From JAVVPO01 sp036655715 (GTDB lineage: Bacteria > Bacillota > Clostridia > Lachnospirales > Cellulosilyticaceae): 31,606 bases of DNA. Positions 14,679-21,616 of this stretch are shown piece by piece. Positions within the stretch are counted from its first letter, which is position 1, and every line of letters starts with the position of its first letter. The stretch lies in assembly GCA_036655715.1 (NCBI GenBank), contig JAVVPO010000020.1, forward strand, positions 1 through 31,606. The letters run 5' to 3'. A program made the position numbers and the translations under genes. Below the pieces are notes generated by a model. That model was not told the DNA's origin and searched no databases. It saw nothing but the letters and a program-made list of their open reading frames with translations.

Positions 14679-15347
14679 TTATTTTTCTTTGACCTGTATT
14701 TCTATCATATCTCCTCTATCTCTAACTAACTCTGTCTCTACTGTATGCATAAGAGCTGCTTTCACCTGATACTTCGGTCTGACCATCGGATCATTTTGAG
14801 TTGCTACCGGAAGCACCATTTCTCCTTTTGCATACTTAGCCGCATTTCTACCTATGATTCTGTAAATCTCTAAGGTAAGAAGTGGTGCTTGTGGAAAGAG
14901 TTCTAAATTAGTAAGTGGATAAAGGTCTTTTTGATGAATAACAGCTGTTCCTTTGGACTGAAGACCTACGGCGATACCTGAACCCATAAGTTTTGCAGTG
15001 TCGTTACCCATAAAACATACATCCGATGTTCTAGTTACTCTCACGACTCTAGGTATCATACCTTCTTCTTCTATCCCTGCCATCATCTCTTTAAGTACAT
15101 CCATCACGTCTAAGCCATTGATGGTATGCCCAATCGTCTTGCCGTAAGCTGGGCCTATACCTATACCTACTTCTTTTGGATTATGCCCTTTGACTGCTTT
15201 GCCACTTTCTTCTAGAACCATCTCACCACCTCTAGATGAGTTAACACCCATTCTATTAAGTTTAGTTTGACTATCTAGGTTGTTTTGGCTAAGCTGATTT
15301 ACTACTTGTTTAACGATATCTGCAATAAGATTATCTTCTATTTTCAT
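14679..15347 (-). CDS. pduD: B12-dependent diol dehydratase medium subunit
   Basis: The beta subunit of propanediol dehydratase, 222 residues. The N-terminus MKIEDNLIADIVKQVVNQL is an amphipathic helix followed by a polar linker, like the known PduD encapsulation peptide that brings the whole dehydratase into the shell. The core contains EVGIGIGPAYGKTIGHTING, MIPRVVRVTRTSDVCFMGND and GIAVGLQSKGTAVIHQKDL, residues that line the cobalamin-binding face in this family. I start at ATG 15345-15347, seven bases after AGGAGG; the GTG just before it is too close. It ends 12 nt before pduE. Confidence 0.95.
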   Translation of the reverse strand: MKIEDNLIADIVKQVVNQLSQNNLDSQTKLNRMGVNSSRGGEMVLEESGKAVKGHNPKEVGIGIGPAYGKTIGHTINGLDVMDVLKEMMAGIEEEGMIPRVVRVTRTSDVCFMGNDTAKLMGSGIAVGLQSKGTAVIHQKDLYPLTNLELFPQAPLLTLEIYRIIGRNAAKYAKGEMVLPVATQNDPMVRPKYQVKAALMHTVETELVRDRGDMIEIQVKEK

Positions 15348-15358
15348 CACATCGCCTC

Positions 15359-17023
15359 CTACAGTTCATCTGGTGAAATGATGTGTGGTATATTCTTAAT
15401 CTCTTCCCATCTGCTATCACTCATCTTATAACCAGTACCTGGTCCTTGATATTTATTTGGGAAGTTTACTGCACTTTGCACTTTGAAATCCGTATCTAGT
15501 ATAGCTGAAGTATGAAGGTAATCTCCTGTAATTCTTTGTTTGAACATACTTAGGAGGCTATCTGCCACATCTTCAAATCCTGACTTCTCAAGAGCTTTCA
15601 TGACGTCTACACCAGTAATACCTTTTTTCATCATCTCATCTATAGCTACTAAATCAGCTACAGTATCTCTATCTATCACATCATCACTAGAATGTGCATA
15701 AGTGATCGCTTCAATCTCTGCATCTGTTACCTCTGGGAACCCAAGTTCTCTAAAGATAACCTGCATCGCTTTTGCTGCCTTGTTTCTAACGAAGACAACA
15801 TCCTCTTCTTTGACCGGTCTTAGACCACCATCTATCTTGAGATCTCTTTGAAGCACATTGTAGTCATCAAAGTCTTCTGCATCAAAGTTAGAACCTGCGA
15901 ACATATTATCTTTGTTTGGTGTGCCGCTATATCCTGAGAAGATGAAATCTGTACCAGGAAGCATCTGCATAAGCATCCTTGCTGTTCTTCTAATATCTGA
16001 ATGCGAGAAGGTCTGGTCATTACTTGAAGCTACTTCTAAGTCTAGAATAGCAGCGATTAAGTTTTCAGCTAAGATAGCTCTCACTCCTGATGGTACCGAA
16101 GTCGTAATCCCCACACAGCTTACCGCGCCATTTTGTATACCCTGAACGCCTGCTCCTTTGGTCACCATAAGGCATCTCGTCTCTAGGTAAAGCATAGATT
16201 TCTGCTCTGCATTACCCATGAGCACCTCTGAACCTGTACCTGAAGTGTATCTCATCTTGAGACCTCTTGAGGCATAAGCCGAAGCTAAAAACGCTTTAGA
16301 AAAAGGTGTATCATCTCCATCTATAAATACTTTTTCTGTACCATAAACTGAGATCGTTTCTGCATAAGTTGTAAGTCCTCTCATACCCAGTTCAAGTTCT
16401 ACCGCTTCCTCCACAGCACACTGTGTAAGCACTCCTCTTGAACCAATTTGTGAACCTACTAATAGCCCGATCGCTGTAAAAGGTGCATACCTTGCTATCC
16501 CTACCGTTGTTTCCTCTTCTCTAAATCCTCTTAGTGCGCCTTCTGCTGCATCTGCAGCTATAAGGATTGGATTATCCTTGGCATTTGTAATATGTGCTTG
16601 GTTAGCTGGGTGAAGTCTAGCACGCATCTTCTGCATAGCCATCATCATCTCTACTACATTCATCTCATCCATAACTTCTGTAAGCTTTTTAGGCGTTAGC
16701 CCTTTAGCTATCTGAATGATTTCTTCTCTTGGTACATGAATATCTACTAACATCTTAGCTATGGATAAACTGCTAAGCTGCATACTAGTAGGTGATGTTT
16801 TTTTATCTATGTAATGATCTGCTATAAAGTAATCTATAAAGTCGAATTCATCTCTTGGCTTACCATCCATCTCTACCACTTGATTGTTTGCAATAACAAT
16901 CGAAGCTATAGGATCAAAAGGACTTGCCATAGCCACAAAACCTTTTTCTGGCCACTCGTTGATAAATCCATCTTGATTAACAGGGCGATTATCTAATACT
17001 TGCATTCTTTTGGAACGCTTCAT
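15359..17023 (-). CDS. pduC: B12-dependent propanediol dehydratase large subunit
   Basis: The alpha subunit, which converts 1,2-propanediol to propionaldehyde by adenosylcobalamin radical chemistry. The sequence is family-typical throughout: RPVNQDGFINEWPEKGFVAM, HPANQAHITNAKDNPILIAA, GSQIGSRGVLTQCAVEEAVE and a C-terminus KYQGPGTGYKMSDSRWEEI. A glycerol dehydratase would look alike, but the aldolase and PDU-type shell favour propanediol. ATG 17021-17023 is chosen since GGGGGG is seven bases ahead, giving 554 residues as in Salmonella PduC; the ATG at 17029 sits on the ribosome site. It follows the aldolase by 16 nt and heads the pduCDEGHO block. Confidence 0.97.
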   Translation of the reverse strand: MKRSKRMQVLDNRPVNQDGFINEWPEKGFVAMASPFDPIASIVIANNQVVEMDGKPRDEFDFIDYFIADHYIDKKTSPTSMQLSSLSIAKMLVDIHVPREEIIQIAKGLTPKKLTEVMDEMNVVEMMMAMQKMRARLHPANQAHITNAKDNPILIAADAAEGALRGFREEETTVGIARYAPFTAIGLLVGSQIGSRGVLTQCAVEEAVELELGMRGLTTYAETISVYGTEKVFIDGDDTPFSKAFLASAYASRGLKMRYTSGTGSEVLMGNAEQKSMLYLETRCLMVTKGAGVQGIQNGAVSCVGITTSVPSGVRAILAENLIAAILDLEVASSNDQTFSHSDIRRTARMLMQMLPGTDFIFSGYSGTPNKDNMFAGSNFDAEDFDDYNVLQRDLKIDGGLRPVKEEDVVFVRNKAAKAMQVIFRELGFPEVTDAEIEAITYAHSSDDVIDRDTVADLVAIDEMMKKGITGVDVMKALEKSGFEDVADSLLSMFKQRITGDYLHTSAILDTDFKVQSAVNFPNKYQGPGTGYKMSDSRWEEIKNIPHIISPDEL

Positions 17024-17039
17024 ATGCATTCCCCCCTAA

Positions 17040-17834
17040 TTATTTACTAAGTTGCGCCATAACTTCTCTTGTAATACGTGCAACTAAATCTTCATTTGAT
17101 ACAGCTTTTGAATCTGTACAAGTTGTCGCTGCTACTTCACTACTACCACATCCAGCATTTCCATCGATACATGGGTGTTTACCTGGAAGGTTCATACCTT
17201 TTCTAAGGTCTACTAATCTTTGTACTTCTTTAGTTGGAAGTTCTATTGCTCCGCCCATCATTTGAGTTGTATAAGATAATTGTGCGTAGAACTCTAATCC
17301 TTCCATCTTGAAGTATGCTCCTAAAAGGTCTGGTCCCCAAGTTAATGCACCGTGGTTCTCTAGAAGTACTGCATCATAGCTGCTGAAGTATGGCTCGATA
17401 GCATCTGGAATCTCTGGTGTTGATGGCATACCGTATGGTGCGATAGGTACTTCTCCAAGGAAGATTGTTGACTCTGGCATAATTTGTTTTACTAAAGGTA
17501 TTCCGCAAATAGCATGAGCTGTACCGTACATTGGGTGCGCATGAACTACTGAGTTTACGTCTGTTCTACATTTGTATACTCTAAGGTGCATTTTGATTTC
17601 TGAAGAAGGTTTGTGAATACCATCTGTTTTTAAAACATTACCTTCCATATCTACTTTACAAATCATGTTAGGTGTCATGAACCCTTTACTTACACCTGTT
17701 GGTGTACAAAGAATTTCATTTGGTCCTATCTTTACTGAAAAGTTACCATCATTAGCAGCAACCATTCCTCTGTTATAAACTCTTTGTCCTATTTCACACA
17801 TTTGTTTTCTGATTTCAAACTCATTTACTAACAT
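17040..17834 (-). CDS. Class II fuculose/rhamnulose-phosphate-type aldolase with C-terminal targeting helix
   Basis: A 264-residue zinc aldolase of the FucA/AraD family. It should split L-fuculose-1-phosphate or a related deoxy-ketose phosphate into dihydroxyacetone phosphate and L-lactaldehyde. Family marks are CTPTGVSKGFM, KPSSEIKMHLRVYK (catalytic Glu), HAHPMYGTAHA (zinc His pair) and LENHGALTWG (third His). The catalytic part ends near residue 215. A Cys-rich linker follows and the last 18 residues, NEDLVARITREVMAQLSK, form an amphipathic helix like an encapsulation peptide. This is the first gene of the BMC operon, with GGAGGG before the ATG. Fuculose versus rhamnulose cannot be decided from sequence. 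Confidence 0.92.
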   Translation of the reverse strand: MLVNEFEIRKQMCEIGQRVYNRGMVAANDGNFSVKIGPNEILCTPTGVSKGFMTPNMICKVDMEGNVLKTDGIHKPSSEIKMHLRVYKCRTDVNSVVHAHPMYGTAHAICGIPLVKQIMPESTIFLGEVPIAPYGMPSTPEIPDAIEPYFSSYDAVLLENHGALTWGPDLLGAYFKMEGLEFYAQLSYTTQMMGGAIELPTKEVQRLVDLRKGMNLPGKHPCIDGNAGCGSSEVAATTCTDSKAVSNEDLVARITREVMAQLSK

Positions 17835-17845
17835 ATATGCCCTCC

Positions 17846-17875
17846 AATTTTTGTTTTGTGATGTATTATGTTGTT
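17846..17875 (-). promoter_or_regulatory. Direct decamer repeats in the BMC operon leader, candidate DeoR operator
   Basis: On the minus strand the leader reads AACAACATAA, TACATCACAA, AACAAAAATT. The outer two units resemble units before the deoR gene (18841-18870). DeoR-family repressors often bind such short direct repeats one helical turn apart. The site lies between the promoter and the aldolase ribosome site. Confidence 0.35.
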
Positions 17876-17893
17876 TTTTCTTTACTTATCTTT

Positions 17894-17922
17894 ATACTAT
17901 CACTCTGCCCTTTAAATTTCAA
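17894..17922 (-). promoter_or_regulatory. Promoter of the aldolase-pdu operon
   Basis: Minus-strand TTGAAA (17917-17922), a 17-nt spacer and TAGTAT (17894-17899). A TATAAA overlapping the -10 region is an alternative. It lies between the deoR terminator and the aldolase, so it should start the whole operon. The leader is too short for a cobalamin riboswitch. Confidence 0.55.
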
Positions 17923-17963
17923 TATAATTTTATAATTAAATACAAAATTACATGAACAATCTC

Positions 17964-18021
17964 AAAAAAAGCTATATAAATTAAGTAGTGCTTTTTTCAC
18001 CTACTTAGTTTATATAGCTTT
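17964..18021 (-). terminator. Rho-independent terminator after deoR
   Basis: A 21-bp stem (17968-17988 with 18001-18021, one G-U pair) encloses a 12-nt loop. On the minus strand it is followed by seven T. It separates deoR from the BMC operon. Confidence 0.85.
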
Positions 18022-18040
18022 ATCTTTATTTCCTCTATTT

Positions 18041-18817
18041 TTACTCTGCAACAATTACTTTAATGTTGTTTTTAAGACAAGCTTCTTGCCAGTCTTCATC
18101 AAGCATACTATCCGTTACAATACAATTTACTTTTTCAAGTCCCATTAATCTATGCATAGATCCTTTATCAATTTTGGCACTATCTACCGCTAATATAACT
18201 TCCTTCGCTACAGATACAAAACACTGTTTAATTTCTGTCTCTAATTCATTTGATTCCATGACCCCTCTTCTAAGATCTATCCCCTTACAAGAAATAATAG
18301 CTTTGTCTGCATAGTAACTCATAATATTATTTTTGGCTGTAGGACCTATAAGTGAGAGTGATTTACTTCTAAGTGTCCCGCCTGTTGATACAACGGTCAT
18401 CTCTTCATAATGACTTAAAGTGGTTATGGCACTTACACTATTAGTAATAATCGTAAAACGCTTTTGAGTAGGTAACTGCTTAGCTACTTCTAAACAAGTC
18501 GTACTAGAATCAAGAATGATTGTTTCTCCCTCTCCTAATAGCTGAGTAATAGCTCTACCTATTTTTGCCTTACTTGTTGTATTTTCTTTAATACGATGAT
18601 CAAAAGGTGTATCTTCTAACTCTTTATCTTCTGACTTACTTATTAGGATAGCTCCGCCATAGGTCTTCTTTACGATTCCTTTCTTTGCAAGTTTTTCAAG
18701 GTCACGTCTTATAGTCTCTTCAGTTACTCCAAATTTTTTGCTAAGCTCTACAACTTTAACTGAGTTTTCTCTATGTATTATTTCTATAATCGTATGCTGT
18801 CTTTCTAATGCTAGCAT
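18041..18817 (-). CDS. DeoR-family transcriptional regulator
   Basis: A 258-residue repressor of the DeoR/GlpR type. Residues 1-58 hold the winged helix-turn-helix (RQHTIIEIIHRENSVKVVEL, then KFGVTEETIRRDLEKL). The rest is the sugar-phosphate sensing domain, with DSSTTCLEVAKQL, TIITNSVSAITTL and a C-terminal VDSAKIDKGSMHRL. Members usually release DNA on binding a phosphorylated sugar of the pathway they control. Being divergently timed but adjacent to the aldolase-pdu operon, it is the likely regulator of that operon, perhaps sensing a fucose- or rhamnose-derived phosphate. GGGAGGAAGTAA precedes the ATG. It has its own near-consensus promoter and its own terminator. Confidence 0.92.
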   Translation of the reverse strand: MLALERQHTIIEIIHRENSVKVVELSKKFGVTEETIRRDLEKLAKKGIVKKTYGGAILISKSEDKELEDTPFDHRIKENTTSKAKIGRAITQLLGEGETIILDSSTTCLEVAKQLPTQKRFTIITNSVSAITTLSHYEEMTVVSTGGTLRSKSLSLIGPTAKNNIMSYYADKAIISCKGIDLRRGVMESNELETEIKQCFVSVAKEVILAVDSAKIDKGSMHRLMGLEKVNCIVTDSMLDEDWQEACLKNNIKVIVAE

Positions 18818-18840
18818 TTACTTCCTCCCTTCATCACCAT

Positions 18841-18870
18841 CTTTGTGGTTTTTATTTGTTTCTAGTTGTT
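18841..18870 (-). promoter_or_regulatory. Three decamer direct repeats before deoR, candidate autoregulatory operator
   Basis: Minus-strand units AACAACTAGA, AACAAATAAA and AACCACAAAG are contiguous and spaced exactly 10 nt. Similar units occur before the aldolase. They lie between the deoR promoter and its ribosome site. The operator role is inferred. Confidence 0.4.
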
Positions 18871-18878
18871 TTAATTTG

Positions 18879-18907
18879 ATTATATCATGACAATTTATCA
18901 CTTTCAA
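18879..18907 (-). promoter_or_regulatory. deoR promoter
   Basis: Minus-strand TTGAAA (18902-18907), 17-nt spacer, perfect TATAAT (18879-18884) with an extended TG motif. This is one of the strongest promoters in the window. Confidence 0.75.
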
Positions 18908-18930
18908 TCTATTGGCCTACAGATTTCAAT

Positions 18931-18968
18931 AAAAATGCTCCATTATATTTTCTAATGGAGCGTTTTTT
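18931..18968. terminator. Bidirectional-looking terminator hairpin after the 39-residue ORF
   Basis: AATGCTCCATTA (18934-18945) pairs with TAATGGAGCGTT (18953-18964) around a 7-nt loop. On the minus strand it ends in ATTTTTA and on the plus strand in six T. It should terminate the small gene at 18977-19096. Confidence 0.75.
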
Positions 18969-18976
18969 AGGTAGAC

Positions 18977-19096
18977 TTATTTATTTTTCTTCTTTGGCGT
19001 CAATTCTTCTGCAACTTCTAGGTTAACTGCAGCCTTGGAGTTTTTAGTTTTAGTTTTGTTTTTATTTTTAGCTTGATTATCTTTATTTTTTCCCAT
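18977..19096 (-). CDS. Small lysine/asparagine-rich protein of unknown function (39 aa)
   Basis: A short open frame starting MGKNKDNQAKNKNKTKTKNS and ending EVAEELTPKKKNK. I do not recognise it. Its translation looks real: AGGAAGGAAGGATAGTT stands before the ATG, and a hairpin terminator follows 9 nt after the stop. The first half is almost purely Lys/Asn, highly basic and probably disordered; the middle has a short acidic helix (VNLEVAEEL); the end is again basic. Such peptides may bind RNA, ribosomes or membranes, but nothing here proves it. A short inverted repeat (ATAGGT-GTT-ACCTAT) lies just upstream of the ribosome site. It lies between deoR and an ECF transporter gene and need not be linked to either. 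Confidence 0.6.
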   Translation of the reverse strand: MGKNKDNQAKNKNKTKTKNSKAAVNLEVAEELTPKKKNK

Positions 19097-19201
19097 AACT
19101 ATCCTTCCTTCCTATAGGTGTTACCTATATTTTGTATAATTGATAGTATGGCCATAAAAATTTTTTTTATACCTTATTAAGATCACCTTCCAAGATATTA
19201 G

Positions 19202-19726
19202 TTATTGTGTTACATATCTTCTTAGCATACTTGCTAAAGGTATTGAAACAACGGCCCCTACTCCTAGTTGAACCACATTTCCTATGATAGACGCCATAGG
19301 TGCTAATAGATTACCTACCATAATAGCTTCTGCTATATAATAACCTACTATCATCCATACGCCACTTACAACAATACCTATCATATTCCACTTTATACTA
19401 CTTCCCTTATACTTATCATAAGCAATTTTTCCTACAATATATCCCATAACTAGTCTAATAACAAATGTATAAGGTGCCCATGCTGCATAAGGTGAAAAAA
19501 CATCAAATAAGCTCATCCCTATCGCTCCTGCAAAAGCTGAATGTTTTTTTCCAAATAGGAACGCTGCCAGAAATAACGGTACATTTCCTAAATGAGTAAG
19601 CCCTCCTTGTGAAGGTCCTATCTGTATAGGTAATAAAGCTGTTGCAATATAAACAAGTGCTGCTAACATAGCTGTAATCACTAAATCTTTTACATGAGTA
19701 TTACTTTTCATTTTTTCAGAATTCAT
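19202..19726 (-). CDS. ECF transporter S component (ECF_trnsprt/DUF1393-like)
   Basis: A 174-residue membrane protein with about six hydrophobic segments. It is the substrate-binding S component of an energy-coupling-factor vitamin importer, which would use a shared EcfA/EcfT module encoded elsewhere. Typical features are the first helix LVITAMLAALVYIATALLPI, the loop GLTHLGNVPLFLAAFLFGKK and SPYAAWAPYTFVIRLVMGYI. The substrate cannot be read from sequence. A vitamin near a B12-using operon is tempting, but this gene has its own promoter and is read separately. AAGGAGAAAATA precedes the ATG. No riboswitch was recognised in the roughly 70-nt leader. Confidence 0.85.
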   Translation of the reverse strand: MNSEKMKSNTHVKDLVITAMLAALVYIATALLPIQIGPSQGGLTHLGNVPLFLAAFLFGKKHSAFAGAIGMSLFDVFSPYAAWAPYTFVIRLVMGYIVGKIAYDKYKGSSIKWNMIGIVVSGVWMIVGYYIAEAIMVGNLLAPMASIIGNVVQLGVGAVVSIPLASMLRRYVTQ

Positions 19727-19794
19727 TATTTTCTCCTTTTCTTTTTAAACAAATAAACGTTAATTATTTATTCAGAATCTAAAATCTACTCTTT

Positions 19795-19824
19795 ATAATA
19801 CTTTATTTTTTTATGCCTAGTCAA
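19795..19824 (-). promoter_or_regulatory. Promoter of the ECF S-component gene
   Basis: Minus-strand TTGACT (19819-19824), 18-nt spacer and TATTAT (19795-19800), about 70 nt before the ATG. Confidence 0.5.
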
Positions 19825-19901
19825 TATTTTATCCTTATGCTAATTTTCATTTGTTTAATATAGTTATGCTATTAATATTTTTTATATTCTAACACAATAT
19901 G

Positions 19902-19934
19902 TAAAAGGTCTAGATATTACCACTCCTCTAGACC
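19902..19934 (-). terminator. Terminator after the amino-acid permease gene
   Basis: GGTCTAGA (19907-19914) and TCTAGACC (19927-19934) pair perfectly around 12 nt, and TTTTAC follows on the minus strand. It lies 12 nt after the permease stop. It ends the two-gene unit, so no ATPase gene is co-transcribed. Confidence 0.65.
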
Positions 19935-19945
19935 CTCTCTGTTGT

Positions 19946-20641
19946 TTATCCCATCTGCATTTCATATTTTTGTTCTACCTTTTTAAATAGTGCTATAATA
20001 CCCGAAGCAAGAATTAAATAAATAATAGCTACAATAAGGAATGGTAGTAATGTCCCCTGACTCATTACAATTTCCTTAGCATTTCTAAGTAAATCACCCA
20101 TAGCTATGGCAGCGACAAGTGCTGTATCTTTAATCAAAGTTATTGCTTCATTCGTTATAGAAGGAAGTACTGAACGCATAGCTTGTGGGATAATGACATG
20201 TCTCATAGACTGCCCATAAGAAAGACCAAGTGCTTTGGCAGCTTCGTACTGACCTTTATCCATGGCCTGAATACCACCTCTAAAAATCTCTGTAAAATAA
20301 GCTGCATAGTTAATAACAAAGGCAAATGTAGCTGCTGAAAAAGCACCCATAAATCCAAAAGGCTTAATCATATATCCAGCAAATACAAAGGATATCCCTC
20401 TTAATCCATAGTATACAAAGAATAATTGCAACATAAGAGGTGTGCCTCTAAGTACCCATGTATAAAAATTAATACCTCTAGTCACTATCTTACTTCTAGT
20501 TGATACCCGCCATATAGCCAATATCATCCCTATTGGCATAGCTAGCAATAGCGTTACTATATATACAGAAAGGGTAGTACCTAGCCCCTCTAGTATTCTT
20601 AATGTCATATTGATTGCTTCTTGTAATCCTATAGAGTCCAT
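19946..20641 (-). CDS. Polar amino-acid ABC transporter permease
   Basis: A 231-residue inner-membrane permease of the HisM/GlnP type with about five membrane helices. It forms the channel for an amino acid delivered by the lipoprotein encoded upstream. The start ALRTLEGLGTTL-like pattern (MTLRILEGLGTTLSVYIVTL), the segment GTPLMLQLFFVYYGL and the EAA loop EAAKALGLSYGQSMRHVIIP, which docks to the ATPase, are typical. TLIKDTALVAAIA follows as usual. The gene is second in a two-gene unit, 46 nt after the binding protein. No ATPase gene is next to it, so it must use one encoded elsewhere. Confidence 0.93.
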   Translation of the reverse strand: MDSIGLQEAINMTLRILEGLGTTLSVYIVTLLLAMPIGMILAIWRVSTRSKIVTRGINFYTWVLRGTPLMLQLFFVYYGLRGISFVFAGYMIKPFGFMGAFSAATFAFVINYAAYFTEIFRGGIQAMDKGQYEAAKALGLSYGQSMRHVIIPQAMRSVLPSITNEAITLIKDTALVAAIAMGDLLRNAKEIVMSQGTLLPFLIVAIIYLILASGIIALFKKVEQKYEMQMG

Positions 20642-20687
20642 CTGACTTCCCCTTTCTGCTTTACCACTTATTTAATATTTTTAATAC

Positions 20688-21464
20688 TTAATCGAACCAT
20701 CTGTTAGAAATTTCATCATAGCTTCCATCTATTTTCATTTCATTTAAAACCTTATTGATTTCTGTCACAAGGGAATTATCTGTTTTTCTAGCACCTATTC
20801 CATAAAGTTCATTTCCAAAATTTTCATCTAAAATTTTAAAATCATAGCTATTTACTTTAATTTGATACTCTGCTACAACAGAATCCATGACTGCTGCATC
20901 AATTCCACCTAGCTCAAGGTCCATTAGTACTTGAATATTATCTTCATATTTTCTAAGATTTTTAAAACCCTCTAATACTTCAGGGAATTTTTCTACAGCT
21001 CCTTGTGCTGAACTATCTAGCTGTAACCCTACCTGCTTGCCTATAAGGTCTGCCATGTTATTTATTCCAGCATCATTCTTCACAATGATTACTTGGCTAT
21101 TCTCTAGATAAGGTTCTGAAAAGAGCACATCTTTCTCCCTCTCTGGTGTAATCGTAAAACCATTCCAAATCACATCAATTTCTCCTTGATTAAGTTCGGT
21201 AATCTTTGTATCCCATACAATAGGTTTAAGCTCTACATCTACTCCTAGTTTCTCTGATACGGCTGTTGCTAGATCAATATCAAATCCTATAACATTTCCT
21301 TTTTCATCTCTAAATCCCATGGGTGGAAATTGATCATCAAGTCCTACTACTAATTTGCCTCTTTCTTTAACTCCCTCCATCCCTGTTGTCCCTACTTTCG
21401 CACAACCAGTTACTCCTATCATTAAGACAGATAATGCTAATGCTATTCCTACTAATTTTTTCAT
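20688..21464 (-). CDS. Amino-acid ABC transporter substrate-binding lipoprotein
   Basis: A lipoprotein of about 258 residues of the SBP_bac_3 family, anchored outside the membrane. The lipobox is MIGVTGC after a short hydrophobic signal (KKLVGIALALSVL). The mature part begins with the first lobe pattern GKLVVGLDDQFPPMGFRDE and NVIGFDIDLATAVSEKLGVD. The second lobe contains LIGKQVGLQLDSSAQGAVEK. Substrates are polar amino acids; the exact one is unclear. I start at Met 21462-21464 because the GGGGG ribosome site is nine bases ahead, while it touches the ATG at 21473 directly. It is followed by the permease gene. A strong promoter flanked by an inverted repeat stands upstream. Confidence 0.93.
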   Translation of the reverse strand: MKKLVGIALALSVLMIGVTGCAKVGTTGMEGVKERGKLVVGLDDQFPPMGFRDEKGNVIGFDIDLATAVSEKLGVDVELKPIVWDTKITELNQGEIDVIWNGFTITPEREKDVLFSEPYLENSQVIIVKNDAGINNMADLIGKQVGLQLDSSAQGAVEKFPEVLEGFKNLRKYEDNIQVLMDLELGGIDAAVMDSVVAEYQIKVNSYDFKILDENFGNELYGIGARKTDNSLVTEINKVLNEMKIDGSYDEISNRWFD

Positions 21465-21505
21465 TATATACATCCCCCTTATTTATATTCCTATCATTTA
21501 ATTTA

Positions 21506-21541
21506 TTTAACGTTAATACTATTATACTTTAATTCGTTAAA
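21506..21541. promoter_or_regulatory. Inverted repeat centred on the -10 box, candidate operator
   Basis: TTTAACG (21506-21512) and CGTTAAA (21535-21541) form perfect 7-bp arms 22 nt apart. Their centre coincides exactly with the centre of the -10 box (21521-21526). An amino-acid-responsive repressor may bind here. The regulator is not identified. Confidence 0.4.
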
Positions 21542-21549
21542 GTTGTAAA
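21521..21549 (-). promoter_or_regulatory. Promoter of the amino-acid transporter unit
   Basis: Minus-strand TTTACA (21544-21549), 17-nt spacer and perfect TATAAT (21521-21526), about 57 nt before the chosen start codon. Confidence 0.7.
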
Positions 21550-21576
21550 GCATAATAGTAATTTTATTATACTTTC

Positions 21577-21613
21577 AAAAAAAATCCTCAGATATATTTT
21601 ATCTGAGGATTTT
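21577..21613 (-). terminator. Terminator after the LysM-nucleotidase gene
   Basis: A 13-bp stem, AAAATCCTCAGAT (21581-21593) with ATCTGAGGATTTT (21601-21613), and a 7-nt loop. On the minus strand eight T follow. It begins 3 nt after the stop codon. Confidence 0.85.
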
Positions 21614-21616
21614 CAT

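Noticed and set aside
15832..16020. Second minus-strand frame inside pduC
   Set aside because: Out-of-frame shadow of pduC with no ribosome site.
17835..17963. Cobalamin riboswitch before the pdu operon
   Set aside because: The leader from the proposed promoter is only about 60 nt and lacks the B12-box and conserved stems.
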